DNA of 64,000 bases from Fragilaria crotonensis (lineage: Eukaryota > Bacillariophyta > Fragilariophyceae > Fragilariales > Fragilariaceae): NCBI GenBank assembly GCA_022925895.1, contig JAKSYS010000005.1, positions 62,001 through 126,000 on the forward strand. Reading direction: 5' to 3'. Under the pieces are notes generated by a model. That model saw only the letters and a list, made by a program, of their open reading frames with translations. It had not been told where the DNA came from and did not search any database. Shown piece after piece: positions 33,101 to 42,609 of the stretch (the stretch's first letter is position 1; each line of letters begins with the position of its first letter). The translations under genes were made by a program, and so were the position numbers.

Positions 33101-33388
33101 AAGGATGAAACAATCGGAGAAGGTGCCAATTATCTCACGATACTTGATAACGTGCTGAACGATATCATGCAGAATGCTGGCGAACGCTGTAATGATGTCG
33201 AGTGCCTTGGTCAAGAGAGCTTCTACAACCCTACCAATGGCGAATGGACAACGGTGCAGTCGATAATCAGGAATTTCAGGGTCGAGGTGGGCATTGATGA
33301 CGACCAGAATGAAGGAGACCAAGCGGAGAAAGTGCTCTCCAATAGGAGTTCCAAGTTTGTCATCACGGTGCGCGTCCAGGCTGAATGA
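30185..33388 (+). CDS. VPS51: VPS51 subunit of GARP/EARP tethering complexes
   Basis: Tethers endosome-derived vesicles at the trans-Golgi network as part of the GARP complex and shares in the endosomal EARP complex. A single exon encodes 1,067 residues. Residues 1-90 are Asp/Glu/Ser-rich. The family N-terminal block follows (residues about 90-140): SPYFDPDAHTSKYV, EERLALQVRTLDSTMQTLVY, then ENYSKFIDATDAIRSI. After this come the helical segments typical of CATCHR tethers. Acidic loops interrupt the helices near residues 285-300 and 480-490. The length is close to that of plant and animal Vps51. The ATG at 30185 is the first in frame. Confidence 0.9.
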   Translation: MPSLNDDDSSDDSSEDEFLTPGNKGDSQDREAMIRRKLMESFYGKSLSPPQSTTKADSDDDDVVEDEVAGSVQEQDEDEEEEDIRMTSDDLDSPYFDPDAHTSKYVIEGNVHDVLEVEERLALQVRTLDSTMQTLVYENYSKFIDATDAIRSIGVSVHANEEGLGKLSKGMHVIDETSRSVEDALGTLRDAVADKLRIKRLLTRLDALLRLPTTLKQQIQHGQYRLATKSYMSAHAILSKHSAGFESLKTIEVDCHSILEEMIKDLKHKLMHWSGQNSVLLQTVVSVDEEDEEDDVGEDGKPSNDDQPLGYQKEGDDWIPPLEPPKSVSEIFECASTLLMSLPKEGSESHEAITFDTGLTGPECKSAALAATIRYLERVLDTHQIELQDAMFNTGFADDAFDPTGLPSLPEIDKPKHSKLIPTVYLDNLLEAATLYGISFSIDGVPSLTDTGRLVLMDFVSDAFAAFLSHVRTLLLERSVDEEDDDEEKELLSGDGDEAYSEISSAMTHLLRSVRDLASGLALPDVGVDVEFASGLVDQAVVVTETMVRRRVAQKFINLRYSVVQECLAPFTRDAMTHECSSDATRVTEIVQMASVALSDGLQLVDDTVKSILTGGVVVSDLKGVDYAMVKEAVQGCCRRFAMWLAATLEILAGCESSDRNLTIEADEKCGESGEEVTEGKRVTEVNTAVYEDDMSVMQQDNVNERVDASLDCLLADLDASSTPESRSDLMLAISEMCRLAQRSVMENINQSISTDNSGSRKYNRNSDIFASNGPSSRVKGLNEQDSKASDRFLLAASRVLTLYSMHRGSTAASFACHEMHDVARLEGDDLPESPRSAIIDMLSVVKLTSIDCANVFGGEPQAGPVPDPPEDDLDALDTGTSAYSSRSITSGLASVKGLSLDVERMFTLKVPTFPHPSTIATFSRNAVVFVLLKIAFNALKEQTRACTFNTKGYRHLQVDVLLLRHLLPHYVKDETIGEGANYLTILDNVLNDIMQNAGERCNDVECLGQESFYNPTNGEWTTVQSIIRNFRVEVGIDDDQNEGDQAEKVLSNRSSKFVITVRVQAE

Positions 33389-34183
33389 TTCATGTGTGAT
33401 GTCTCGGAACGCAACTCCGTTTCCCTAGAAAATACAAGTCCGGCACCTAGCAATTTGTCACTACAGACTCGCAGTTTTATTGCAATGCATCCCAAGGTCA
33501 CCCTAATGCTGCTGTACGGTTCGAGTATCGATTTTCGTTGGACATAAAGAGTAGAATGTGACTTATGCTAACGCCACAATCGACAGCTGGTGCATTGCCA
33601 TGAACGTGAGTGACACTAGCTTCGGAGGCAGTCAAGCAAGAGCATGCATAAAATCCAATGAACATCTAATCATCGAGCAGATTCGTTCTGATTTACTTCC
33701 AGGTACTCGTACGGTAGCGACCGAGCGTATGCAAAGGGGTTCAGCAAAACAGCAAAACTACTCGTCTAAAAACTGGTTTGTCAATATGTCGAGTAGTAAT
33801 TGTATGATTCCGTTTCCATGTCATCTTTCTATTAGCGGTATGCTTGTACTGCTAGATGTAGTATTTGTACAAGTACTTTTACATAGATCTAATCATACAT
33901 CATGTGCATCATGCAGCTACTGTATGTCATATGGCCATACGGCATATGCATGTACAGGGAGGTCCGGTAAAATGACGTTTCTTCTCGTAGCTTCTACATG
34001 CAACTAATACCAAGCAGAGGTGCGTGGCCGGACCTTCCAGGTCTGCATGTGCTACATGAATTTGCACGTCAGTCGTCAGCTGTCAGCCGTCAGGCTGCAA
34101 GTGTTAGCAGGGCATTACGTTATTTAGGAGTACACCGCACTTCTGTCACATTAGTTTGTGTGAAGCGTAGATATTGATGACTC
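33389..34183. other. Intergenic region with MITE copy B
   Basis: About 800 bp with several GTAC motifs (33,690-33,950) and an 80-bp MITE at 33958-34037. No coding frame is convincing. Confidence 0.6.
33958..34037 (+). repeat. 80-bp MITE, copy B
   Basis: Same 80 bases as copy A (6273-6352) except for two positions. The ends are GGAGGTCCGG and CCGGACCTTC. It is flanked by CAG on both sides. The near identity of copies 28 kb apart indicates recent movement. Confidence 0.78.
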
Positions 34184-35332
34184 ATGAGACCAAGCAGGTC
34201 GAGAGCTGTGCGAAAGCATCGATACATCTGCAGCGCAGCCATTGCTACTTGGATCGTATGGATTACTCCATTTGTCGAATCAATTCATGTCTCGCCGACG
34301 ATACGAACAGATGCGAGTCGAGTGATTGTTGTGGGTAAGGTGATCATTGATGAGTACGGCAAGCCCGACGATGGGCCCGGAATCCTGTCGATTGGAGGGG
34401 GAGGGCCTCAAGCAGCCTTCGGAGCCGCTTTGGCGCTTGCGACCTTGTCAAATGATACGAGTGATCCACCTCAAAAACAGCCCATTACATTTGTTGGTCC
34501 GGTTGGGGGCGATTGGTCGGACTCAGACGCTACCGCATTAGATTCCATGCTGGGTTCCGCCCTCGAGTCGGTTGTTATGATTCAGGGACTTGGACTTCGA
34601 ACCCCTCGAATTCAGCTGTGGCACGATGATCTTCAGAACGTTGTGTGGAGGCCAATCCACGACTCCTTCGGTCCACAGGGTGCAGATGCCCTGTGGGATA
34701 ATAGACCCAGTGCTATGGACATGCTCTCTCTAATTGGAGACGATGAATATGTAAGTTGCCATGTCGTTCTCGAGGCAGGAACGCAGCGTCCAGGCCAAGG
34801 CGGTGATGTACAGTTTTTGCATGATGATTCCGTGAGGAAACGACTTAGCTTTCTTGGTGTGGAGCCAGTGGCATTTGCCGAAGCTGGTTCAGATAGAGTT
34901 TCTCAAGTCGACGCCGACTGCATTGTCTCTCGACTCAGCAGTTTATCGCCAGTCCTTCGTCTCGTCTCGCCCGACAACCAGATCTATGAAGCCATACCCC
35001 TGTCTTTCTGGACTCGCTACGAGGTAGGAATCAGGAAGGGTCCCATGGGTAGCACCATCTTAGAGGAAAGCAGACTAGCAGCGGTACCAGCGGCAACTTT
35101 GGTGACGCCAAATGGAGCTCCAGTGAATCCAACGGGGGCCGGAAACGCCTACGCCGGAGCGATGACAGCCTTGCGGAGTCAAGGAGTTTCCCTCCTGGAT
35201 GCAGCCTGCATTGCGTCGGCCGTGGGTGCAGTATTCTGCGAGTATGATCATATTCCTCCATGGTCGAGCTCGGTGATATCCCGTGTGAGACAAGCGACTG
35301 CGGAAGTTAGAGAAAAACTACCTGCCTGTTAG
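34184..35332 (+). CDS. PfkB-fold protein, Mak32-like, catalytic Asp replaced
   Basis: A 382-residue protein with the ribokinase/PfkB fold. A hydrophobic segment at residues about 18-34 (CSAAIATWIVWITPFVESI) suggests a signal peptide or anchor, so it enters the ER or an organelle. VIVVGKVIIDEYG and GGGGPQAAFGAALALA match the N-terminal substrate side of the fold. Near residue 315 the ATP-side motif reads NPTGAGNAYAGAM, where active sugar kinases have GAGD with a catalytic Asp. The Asn in this place is also, as I recall it, a mark of the fungal Mak32 group. Kinase activity is therefore uncertain and substrate unknown. Confidence 0.78.
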   Translation: MRPSRSRAVRKHRYICSAAIATWIVWITPFVESIHVSPTIRTDASRVIVVGKVIIDEYGKPDDGPGILSIGGGGPQAAFGAALALATLSNDTSDPPQKQPITFVGPVGGDWSDSDATALDSMLGSALESVVMIQGLGLRTPRIQLWHDDLQNVVWRPIHDSFGPQGADALWDNRPSAMDMLSLIGDDEYVSCHVVLEAGTQRPGQGGDVQFLHDDSVRKRLSFLGVEPVAFAEAGSDRVSQVDADCIVSRLSSLSPVLRLVSPDNQIYEAIPLSFWTRYEVGIRKGPMGSTILEESRLAAVPAATLVTPNGAPVNPTGAGNAYAGAMTALRSQGVSLLDAACIASAVGAVFCEYDHIPPWSSSVISRVRQATAEVREKLPAC

Positions 35333-35864
35333 CTTTCACCTCTTCTGGTAGCTACCCGATAGTTATGATTCATGATTGTATTACAACCAACTTATGTGTT
35401 GGTTCCAGTATATCAATGCTTAAACACTGCAGGAGTATACTCTGAGTAGCACCACGTATTTGGACGATCAAGTGAAGAATGCACTACAGTTTCTGATAAA
35501 AGGACTCCACTGTCGACTTTTCATGATGAAAACACAACATAAAAGCACTTCCCTATAGCCGGTGGAGTGTGGAGTACTGAGTACTGTACTACTAATACAA
35601 GTACCACTCATCACGAGCACGAGGTGTCGTGAGGTACAAGTAGGGGGACAAAGGACAAAGCAATAATTCCACGTGGAAGGTGATGAGTCCACGAAATCAG
35701 GATCCATCCATTTGTCCAAGTATCAGAAATCAGAAAAGCAGAAAAATCTGAGTCAAACCACCATGCACATCACACAACCACAACTGGCGTAAGCTCAATC
35801 CACCAGTCGGTTCTTCTGGCGCAACACGACGAAACGAGATCTTTTCTGTCCTTTATCTCCAATC
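35333..35864. other. Intergenic region upstream of the PPR gene
   Basis: About 530 bp; GTAC motifs occur near 35,440 and 35,580-35,610. No gene or clear regulatory element was recognised. Confidence 0.5.
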
Positions 35865-38117
35865 ATGGCAATCTTTGCTCAGGCTCGGCAAGGCGCTGGA
35901 GCTATGCATAGAAGCCTGCAGACTGGACGCCAGGCCTTTCGTCCGCGCAACATTACGATGGGTCCCCGGCTCATGTATGTGGTTACAATGCATTCGCAAT
36001 CGCAGGAACTAGAGAACGCACCGCGATGTATTTTCTCACGGTCGCATCGTTCTTTCTCCGATACTACTTTATTGCAAGAAGGAAAACCTGAAATGGTTGA
36101 CCTGAGTGATGAACTGGAAGCCGAAACGAAGCGAATCATTAATTTGTTCAAAACCCAAAATCACGAATCGGCCATGATTGAGCAGAAAACAATCGATGCA
36201 ATAATGCAGCGATGGGTAGAAAGAGCCCCATTGGAAAAGTGGGGACGGAGAGCACCTGAAATTGCTTTGGAACTTCTCGAAAGTTTGGAACAAAGCACTC
36301 TCGCTCCTGACACTGCCGTCTATAACTTCGTCCTACAGGCGTATGCCTTGTGCTTCCGATGGGATAACGACAAAAGCAAGGATACCGCCGAGGCTGCCTC
36401 CCGTCTGTTGTATCGCATGATGTCCAAATGTCGAGAAACTGCTCAGCTCGAGGTTCGATCACCAGCTCCGACTACCAGGACTTTCAACGTGGTGCTCAAT
36501 GCTTGGGCCAGGAGCCACTCGGCTGATGCCGGCGAACGGGCCGAACAGGTTTTTCGAAAAATGGAAGAATGGCTGCTCGAATGTCGACACTTATCCCTGC
36601 CAGAGGCTTCGCCGGACGGTCGAACACTTTGCGCCGTCATGGATGCATGGGTGAAAAGTGGAGTCACGGGTGCTGCTGATCGTGTCAGTGCAATGCTTGA
36701 CGTGGCTATTGACCGACAAAAGAGAGCCGTGCAAGGGGATCATGCATCACGAGAAGGTGTAGTTATGAAACCAGATGTTGTAATGTTCAATACGGCTATT
36801 CAAGCTTGGGGCACAAGGCGAAACGTCGGTGTTTCCACACAGTATGCGTCCGGCAAGGCTGACCACGGGGCGAGGAAGGCCGAACAACTTCTGCAGTTAA
36901 TGATGATTCTGAATGAAAGTGGAGACCTTGGTGGCAGGAACGAGCACGACGAAAATGACGCCGGGCTTGCTCCCACCACCCGGTCGTTCAATATGGTTCT
37001 AAATGCTTGGACCGAGGCTTGCCGTGATGATCGATCAGGCGATAGTGCTGAACGTGCCGAACAAGTACTGAATGATATGATTAAGCAATATCAAGGAACA
37101 GGCGTAAGCGTCAAACCCGATGCTAGATCGTTCACTACGTGTATCAGAGCTTGGGCAAGAAGCACTGGCCACCCCAACTTCGCATTGAGAGCACAGGATG
37201 TATATGATCGAATGACCCATCTCTATCGACTGTCACAGGATGATGATATCAAGCCCGATTCTAATGCAGGCAACGCACTAATTGCAGCCTGGGCCAAGAG
37301 TATTGTTGATGACTCTGCCGAACGGGCTGCGAGGGCTTTCGAAGATATGAAAGAGTTCTTCGAACCTGACGTTTACACCTATAACGCTCTCATCGATGCC
37401 TACGTCAGAAAAGGAGACGTGTGGAAGGCTTATGAAACCCTAACTAAGCTTGAGAACAGTACCTCTGTGAAGCCAGACATCGTTTCGTACAACAGCACTC
37501 TGCAGGCCTTGTCGAAAGAGTCGTCTGGCGCACCAGAAGCTCAGAAACTGTTGGACCGCATGATTGCTGACGAAAACGTGGCGCCAGACCGAATCAGCTA
37601 TACTTGTGTTATCAACGCTTGGGGAAACAACAAATTCGGACACGAGAACGGTGCTCATAGAGCAGCCATCCTTTTTGATAGGATGCAGCAGGCATACAAG
37701 CAAGGGAACGTGCGCTTGAAACCAGATGTTATAGCGTTCACATCTGCGATCCATGCGTCAGCCAACGTAAAAGGAAATGCCGACGACAAGCGTGCTGCGT
37801 TAAGGTTCGCCATCTCAACTTTTGAGCTGCTGAAAGAAAATCCACAGTTTGGCAAGCCGAACCATCTTACCTACCATGCCATTATTCGGGCATGCTCCCG
37901 ACTTGCTTTGAGTGGAGAGGAGCGAACCAGAGTCCTCGAGGATGTTTTTCAACAATGCATCGAGAAAGGAATGGTCAGCCGACAGGTACTTGATATGTTC
38001 GTGAATGGAGTGACTTTTAGAGTGCAACAGAACTACTCAATCAACCCAAGAAATCCTGCTGTGCGCGAAGCTTGGTGTATAAATGTACGCAATTCGGATC
38101 GACCGCAGATAAGATAA
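35865..38117 (+). CDS. Pentatricopeptide repeat (PPR) protein
   Basis: A 750-residue RNA-binding repeat protein, probably organellar. PPR proteins stabilise, edit or process specific chloroplast or mitochondrial transcripts. PPR units are spread over residues about 130-700. Clear examples are TTRTFNVVLNAWARS, TTRSFNMVLNAWTEA, PDVYTYNALIDAYVRKG, PDIVSYNSTLQALSKES and PDRISYTCVINAWGNNK. Spacing between units is irregular, typical of stramenopile PPRs. The N-terminus is rich in Arg, Gln and Ser and lacks acids in its first 48 residues, compatible with mitochondrial import. There is no AFAP plastid motif. The stop lies only 8 bp from the stop of the convergent ATG6 gene. Confidence 0.92.
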   Translation: MAIFAQARQGAGAMHRSLQTGRQAFRPRNITMGPRLMYVVTMHSQSQELENAPRCIFSRSHRSFSDTTLLQEGKPEMVDLSDELEAETKRIINLFKTQNHESAMIEQKTIDAIMQRWVERAPLEKWGRRAPEIALELLESLEQSTLAPDTAVYNFVLQAYALCFRWDNDKSKDTAEAASRLLYRMMSKCRETAQLEVRSPAPTTRTFNVVLNAWARSHSADAGERAEQVFRKMEEWLLECRHLSLPEASPDGRTLCAVMDAWVKSGVTGAADRVSAMLDVAIDRQKRAVQGDHASREGVVMKPDVVMFNTAIQAWGTRRNVGVSTQYASGKADHGARKAEQLLQLMMILNESGDLGGRNEHDENDAGLAPTTRSFNMVLNAWTEACRDDRSGDSAERAEQVLNDMIKQYQGTGVSVKPDARSFTTCIRAWARSTGHPNFALRAQDVYDRMTHLYRLSQDDDIKPDSNAGNALIAAWAKSIVDDSAERAARAFEDMKEFFEPDVYTYNALIDAYVRKGDVWKAYETLTKLENSTSVKPDIVSYNSTLQALSKESSGAPEAQKLLDRMIADENVAPDRISYTCVINAWGNNKFGHENGAHRAAILFDRMQQAYKQGNVRLKPDVIAFTSAIHASANVKGNADDKRAALRFAISTFELLKENPQFGKPNHLTYHAIIRACSRLALSGEERTRVLEDVFQQCIEKGMVSRQVLDMFVNGVTFRVQQNYSINPRNPAVREAWCINVRNSDRPQIR

Positions 38118-38125
38118 ATGTCGTT

Positions 38126-39088
38126 TCATCGATCAACGTGCTTTGTTGTGAAAGCAACTAGCCACTTAGTATCCGTCAGAACATACTTCATGGCTCTTGT
38201 CCATGAATCTCCTTCTGGTGCATATGCCGCAGAGAGACCTCCGATGGTGTAAATGCCACTCGCATCACACTCGAGTGGATAGGGCATGGTCATTGTGCGA
38301 TCAACCTTTTCAACCGCGTCAGCGGCATCTGAGAGGCACCTTAAGAGTCCATTCAGTGCAATATTGAAACTGCGTTTGCCAAAAAACTGAAAATTATCAT
38401 CTGAGAACAAGTTGTAGAAGGTAACAGATTCTCCCTTGCGCACACCGATCTTACTGGTGCTGCCCTGGGGGACTAGCTTGTTTTGATACGTGATGCCAGA
38501 CAGTTCTTTCTTTTCTACATTCGCAAGGAGCAGGACGATCAGACCCAATGCTGAGTTGATTTCCACCCAAGGAACTCTCACACAATCAGATAGCTCTTGC
38601 GCACGTCCGTTTTGAGGGGAGGCTTGCGTAGATCCATTGTTCACTAAAGCCGGTGCAGTCGCGTCGATCCTTCCGTTCGATCCTTCCGAAGCGTTATGCA
38701 TAGAGTCACCAATAACTCTTGAAGACGATGCTAGTGGGACTTCACTGGCTAGTCTCAGGCCATTTATGGTGCCAAAGGGTCCCCGATGCCAAATATGAAA
38801 GCAGTCGTTCGTCACATTCCATTCGTCTGCAACATTGATCCACCTCCGACTAATGTTGATCGAGGTGACTGCAGATTCAAACTCCTTCTCTGCTAGTCGC
38901 TGATCTCGCATAGCCCTTTCCCTCCGTATCAATAATTCTTCTAAATGCGGCATTGTCTGCTTTTCGGCGAGCTCGTGTACGAGCTGTCGCTTTCTCTGAA
39001 GGACCAATAGCTTGCATCGCAACGCTGCGCAGGCACCCTCCAGGTTCTGTTTCTCGTCGTCGCTGAGCTTATCGCGATTAGCAGTCAT
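38126..39088 (-). CDS. ATG6: Beclin-1/ATG6 autophagy protein
   Basis: Subunit of the class III phosphatidylinositol 3-kinase complex that starts autophagosome formation. It is 320 residues, shorter than the roughly 450 of animal Beclin, lacking most of the N-terminal part before the coiled coil. A helical region occupies residues 5-90 (LRCKLLVLQRKRQLVHELAE). The BARA domain follows: CFHIWHRGPFGTINGLRLAS, VPWVEINSALGLIVLLL, KLVPQGSTSKIG, FNIALNGLLRCL and the membrane-binding C-terminus SWTRAMKYVLTDTKWLVAF. A Ser/Asn-rich insert lies near residues 128-170. The frame continues upstream through a TTG; the ATG at 39088 (MTANRDKL) was chosen. Confidence 0.93.
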   Translation of the reverse strand: MTANRDKLSDDEKQNLEGACAALRCKLLVLQRKRQLVHELAEKQTMPHLEELLIRRERAMRDQRLAEKEFESAVTSINISRRWINVADEWNVTNDCFHIWHRGPFGTINGLRLASEVPLASSSRVIGDSMHNASEGSNGRIDATAPALVNNGSTQASPQNGRAQELSDCVRVPWVEINSALGLIVLLLANVEKKELSGITYQNKLVPQGSTSKIGVRKGESVTFYNLFSDDNFQFFGKRSFNIALNGLLRCLSDAADAVEKVDRTMTMPYPLECDASGIYTIGGLSAAYAPEGDSWTRAMKYVLTDTKWLVAFTTKHVDR

Positions 39089-39616
39089 CAGTACAACACA
39101 ACACACAAGCGACAAGAATATCGTAAACCGTCAGGACAGGGGCCCAAGACACGATCGAAGAAGTGCCTGGTCAATCTTCACCATTGTGGCACCGCAGTGC
39201 AAGCCAGTGGACTTATTGCCCACCTCAGGAGCTATGCTTGTACCGTACTAGAAGTACTGGGTGTTGTACTTTGTACTGGAGTACCTGACTGTATGCATAA
39301 TGCAGTACTTGAACGCATACCGGCATAGTATTGTTTCATTCGTAGCGACCACTGTGTATGGTGTATGGTCTATGGTCTATGGTACTGTCTACTGTGCATC
39401 TGTATATATGTATGATAGTATGATGTATTCATGCATATGTGCATATGTGATGTAATGATGGTATTATGTGAAACGAGTACTCCAGTACATCTATAATACA
39501 CTGTCCAGCTCTCGCATAACGAACACCACGACACCACAAGCGCGGTATAGGTGGCGAGGATGTCCTTGTGAGAGGTTGGTACGTGTATCCAGAGCAGTTC
39601 TTATCAGAGGGCTCTA
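39089..39616. other. GTAC-rich spacer upstream of ATG6
   Basis: Promoter side of ATG6. From 39,240 to 39,500 the sequence is made of GTAC and TATG/CATATG repeats. No coding frame is convincing. Confidence 0.5.
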
Positions 39617-41240
39617 ATGTGCCCTTCAAAAGAAGAATTGGCTATCCTTATTGTATACCTCTATTTTGCAATTCCTATGGCATTCGGGGTAAATGGTTTC
39701 GATTCGATGCGCGTGTTTCATAGTCTTTTGTTCTCATTGTCTTCAATAGCACAATCACCTGCTGTTCACAATCAACTCCTCTGCAACTCCTCTGACAGCA
39801 ATGGTAAAGACCTCTGGAAGGATAACATGACATTCATGGCTGTTGTTGTTCAGGTGGGCATTACAACAATATGGCAATATGCAATCATATCTTGGTGGTG
39901 AAAACAAGGGTTTGTCACGAGTGCCATCCTCCAGGAATTTAATGAAATTCTAATGCCTTGTAATCAAAACAACAGACATCTACAAAATCAAGAGCTATTT
40001 TATGTCATGATGAAGACCAGTGATGTATTCAAAGGGATTACTTTGGAATAGTGGGTGATTTGACACCCCCTCCAATCATCTTCAAGGACAGAAGTTTGCA
40101 ATGATGTTCAACTTGTTGTTGTTGCTGGTGTCATGTGAGCAATTTTGTGATGCCATGCATGCTTAGTACTATCCATTCTACATGTCTCATGTTGATGGTA
40201 CAGCCAAGAAGGGGGTACTATCCCTGGAAGCAAAAGTGCTCCTGATGTTGAAAACCTTTGCATACTGCAGAATGGTGGTACTGTACCACATGTATTTTTG
40301 GATAATTTTCAAATGCAAAAGCCGACGTGCAAAATGTTGTGACAAATTTGCTTTGATCATGTGCCAATTATGAAGAATAACTGCGGTCCATGGTGGTGCA
40401 GTGACCTCAATTATAAAACAAAGCCACTGCATGAAAAAGCACATGGCATTTAAGAAAATGTTTGGGTTGCTGCATGACTGCCATATGTATCCTAGTTAGG
40501 AGAACTGTTCCAAGAGGTGGCAGGTTCACATTAGTCTGGAGAGGAAAGCAGTGGTCCAATTGTGGTGCTGGAGGCATTTTCACAATTCATGTACTATTCT
40601 TTGGCATGCAACATTTGGGTATGCAGGCTTAGCTACTTCATGGTTTGAATATATTGAGCATGTCACCATTGTTGGAGTCTTTGGTTGACAATAAAGCTGC
40701 GGAGTCAGATAAGAAGTTTGCAAATGTTGTCCCATTTCGTACTCCTGGTGAATCCTTTCAGTGATTTTTAAACTCAATGGACAGGATTGACCCACAATAT
40801 TCACAATTGTCAAGGGGATGCAGCTTCCGATGGCAAAATCCCAAAAGTAATGCATGCCTTCGGAGGGTCACCTATGATGTGTTCAAAATTAGTAGGTCAA
40901 GGTCACAGTAGCATTGGGGAGGGTCCGAAAATTGAGCATTTTTTCTCGCACTATAGAGTACGTGTGCTTGTACCAGGTCTAAAACACAGAAATGTTTGTC
41001 ATTTGTACTCGCCCATTTGCTGGGAGGTCTCAGCAGCAAGGTCCATGCGTAGTGTGTTTTCTGAAGTCTGTGACGGCCATTTACTGGACCTTCCTTGAGA
41101 ATGGAGGTTTCACTTGGACATCGGGGCTTTTCACTCTATTCACAGCGACAACATTCAGGCACATTTTCAGGTTCAGGTCCGGCAGATGAGAAGTTAAGCT
41201 ACTACGAGAGGATATTTCGATCCAGTTTGAGACCATCATG
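39617..41240 (+). mobile_element. PIF/Harbinger DNA transposon relic
   Basis: Broken pieces of a Plant_tran-type DDE transposase read on the + strand. VDGTAKKGVLSLEAKVLLML and KTFAYC (about 40,190-40,270) match the N-terminal block of that family. Around 40,550-40,620 a WHATFGYAG segment appears, and around 40,650-40,745 NILSMSPLLESLVDNKAAES followed by ANVVPFRTPGESFQ. Stops and frame changes are frequent, so the element is dead. CpG is nearly absent from 39,721 to 40,800. An end-like motif, CCGGAACCTCC, lies at about 41,328 and resembles the ends of the 55959-56847 element. The left end was not found. Confidence 0.7.
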
Positions 41241-41542
41241 TTCCCGACCTTCCACTTGCTGACGTCGTTTCTGACCAAATTTTGAGCTCGTGTAGTAGTA
41301 GGACTGCTACTGTAGCATACTAATTACCGGAACCTCCCGCACTTCATTGTGGGCTAGCGGTAGGTGAAGGTCCTGCCGAAGGACAGAACGTCGCAGTTGT
41401 ACTGGACTGAAACGAGCTAAATTTCTTGCCTGCCAGACCTTCCCAGAAATTCTGGTAGTTTCATAACCCTCACGAACTGCCTCTGTCCCTCACAAACTCT
41501 CACAAAACAAAATCGGATCTAATTGATAAGCAGCTTGCAAAT
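41241..41542. other. Spacer upstream of the secreted barrel-like gene
   Basis: Contains the inverted-repeat-like motif ACCGGAACCTCC near 41,327 and then the promoter and 5' UTR of the following gene. Nothing else is recognised. Confidence 0.45.
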
Positions 41543-42034
41543 ATGATGAAAATTGCCGTCCTGCTCATGGCCATCATTGCCGCTATCACCGTCCACCCAT
41601 CGCAGGGGGCTGTGGCATGTTTCTATCACTGGACTCGTGGCCAGGCTGGTACAAGTGGTAGCAAGACTTTCACCGGTATCACCAACAGCACTACGACTCC
41701 TAAGAAGGAACTGTATAACAACCCTCTTTACTATTCCCTGGCTGCTGCCAAGACTGGCTTCACATCCACGAATCTCGCGAAAGGACGTCTGTCTGGATCC
41801 CTTCTCATGAGCACCTACGTTGGAACCATGACTTTTGACTTCTTCAAGGGTGGTGATCAGATCGTTACTACCTTTACTAAGTCCACAGGAAAGGCGGTCA
41901 TCAAGAGTGGAAAAGGTTGCTATGCTGGTATCACCGGTTCCGGACTTCGTACGCTGAAGTCAGGCATCACCTTGCCAAAGTACTTCGAGTGGAAATTTTG
42001 CCCTGCGAAGGCTCCATCGTGCACACCTAAGTAA
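41543..42034 (+). CDS. Small secreted protein, dirigent/AOC-barrel-like
   Basis: A 163-residue protein with a clear signal peptide (residues 1-22, MMKIAVLLMAIIAAITVHPS). The mature part begins near AVACFYHWTRG. The later segment VIKSGKGCYAGITGSGLRTL resembles the 'GTGxYxGaxGxG' loop of the dirigent/allene-oxide-cyclase beta-barrel fold, and KYFEWKFCP could be a following strand. Four cysteines in the mature part could form two disulphides. If the fold is right, the protein would be an extracellular barrel that binds a small hydrophobic ligand, but no substrate can be named. Gene status is supported by the signal peptide, the clean frame and normal codon use. Confidence 0.65.
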   Translation: MMKIAVLLMAIIAAITVHPSQGAVACFYHWTRGQAGTSGSKTFTGITNSTTTPKKELYNNPLYYSLAAAKTGFTSTNLAKGRLSGSLLMSTYVGTMTFDFFKGGDQIVTTFTKSTGKAVIKSGKGCYAGITGSGLRTLKSGITLPKYFEWKFCPAKAPSCTPK

Positions 42035-42609
42035 AGAGGGAGTGATTTCCTTCGCATTTGCTAAGGGCCCAGCACCTTTCGAAGGGGCGATGGCTGTGGT
42101 GGTAAGCGTACAGTTTTCTCCTGTGAGCAGACGCAGATATTAAGTAACATTTCTGTAGGAATTTCATTTTAACCAAGAACTCGTAGCATTAACTGTTTAC
42201 GAGAAAGCGTGAAGTCACGCAAGTGAAACGACCTTTCATCCATGAATATTGTCCTGTCCTGCAAACTCGATTTGGCGACATGTCTCCCACTTTGGCATGC
42301 GGCATACCCAACCCGATGATGGATGTGTTCTTCGACAGCAATGAATGACGCACTAGTAATTATGGCTTTAGGATCTCATTATCGCGGAACGACATAAAGG
42401 CCAGCGAAACGCATAGGCGTCCGTCTCGGAAGTTGAAGGAGTCCTGGGGGCTATAATTCACGCCACACGAGCAAGACTCATTCCGTCGTTTTTTCCAACG
42501 AACTTATTGTTCTTGGCTCCCTAACAATTGAGTTTCATGACGTAGGGGCACACAGTGAACAGGGATTCGAATGTACTCCAGTAGCTATTTCTCGACTGGT
42601 CGTAACCGT
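42035..42609. other. Intergenic region between the secreted gene and the PUS3 pseudogene
   Basis: About 575 bp holding the 3' UTR of the secreted protein. Composition is like that of host genes, with frequent CpG, but no frame could be assigned to a family. Confidence 0.45.

Noticed and set aside
33558-34007. 149-residue + strand frame
   Set aside because: It runs into the 80-bp MITE and GTAC-rich spacer, and no motif supports it.
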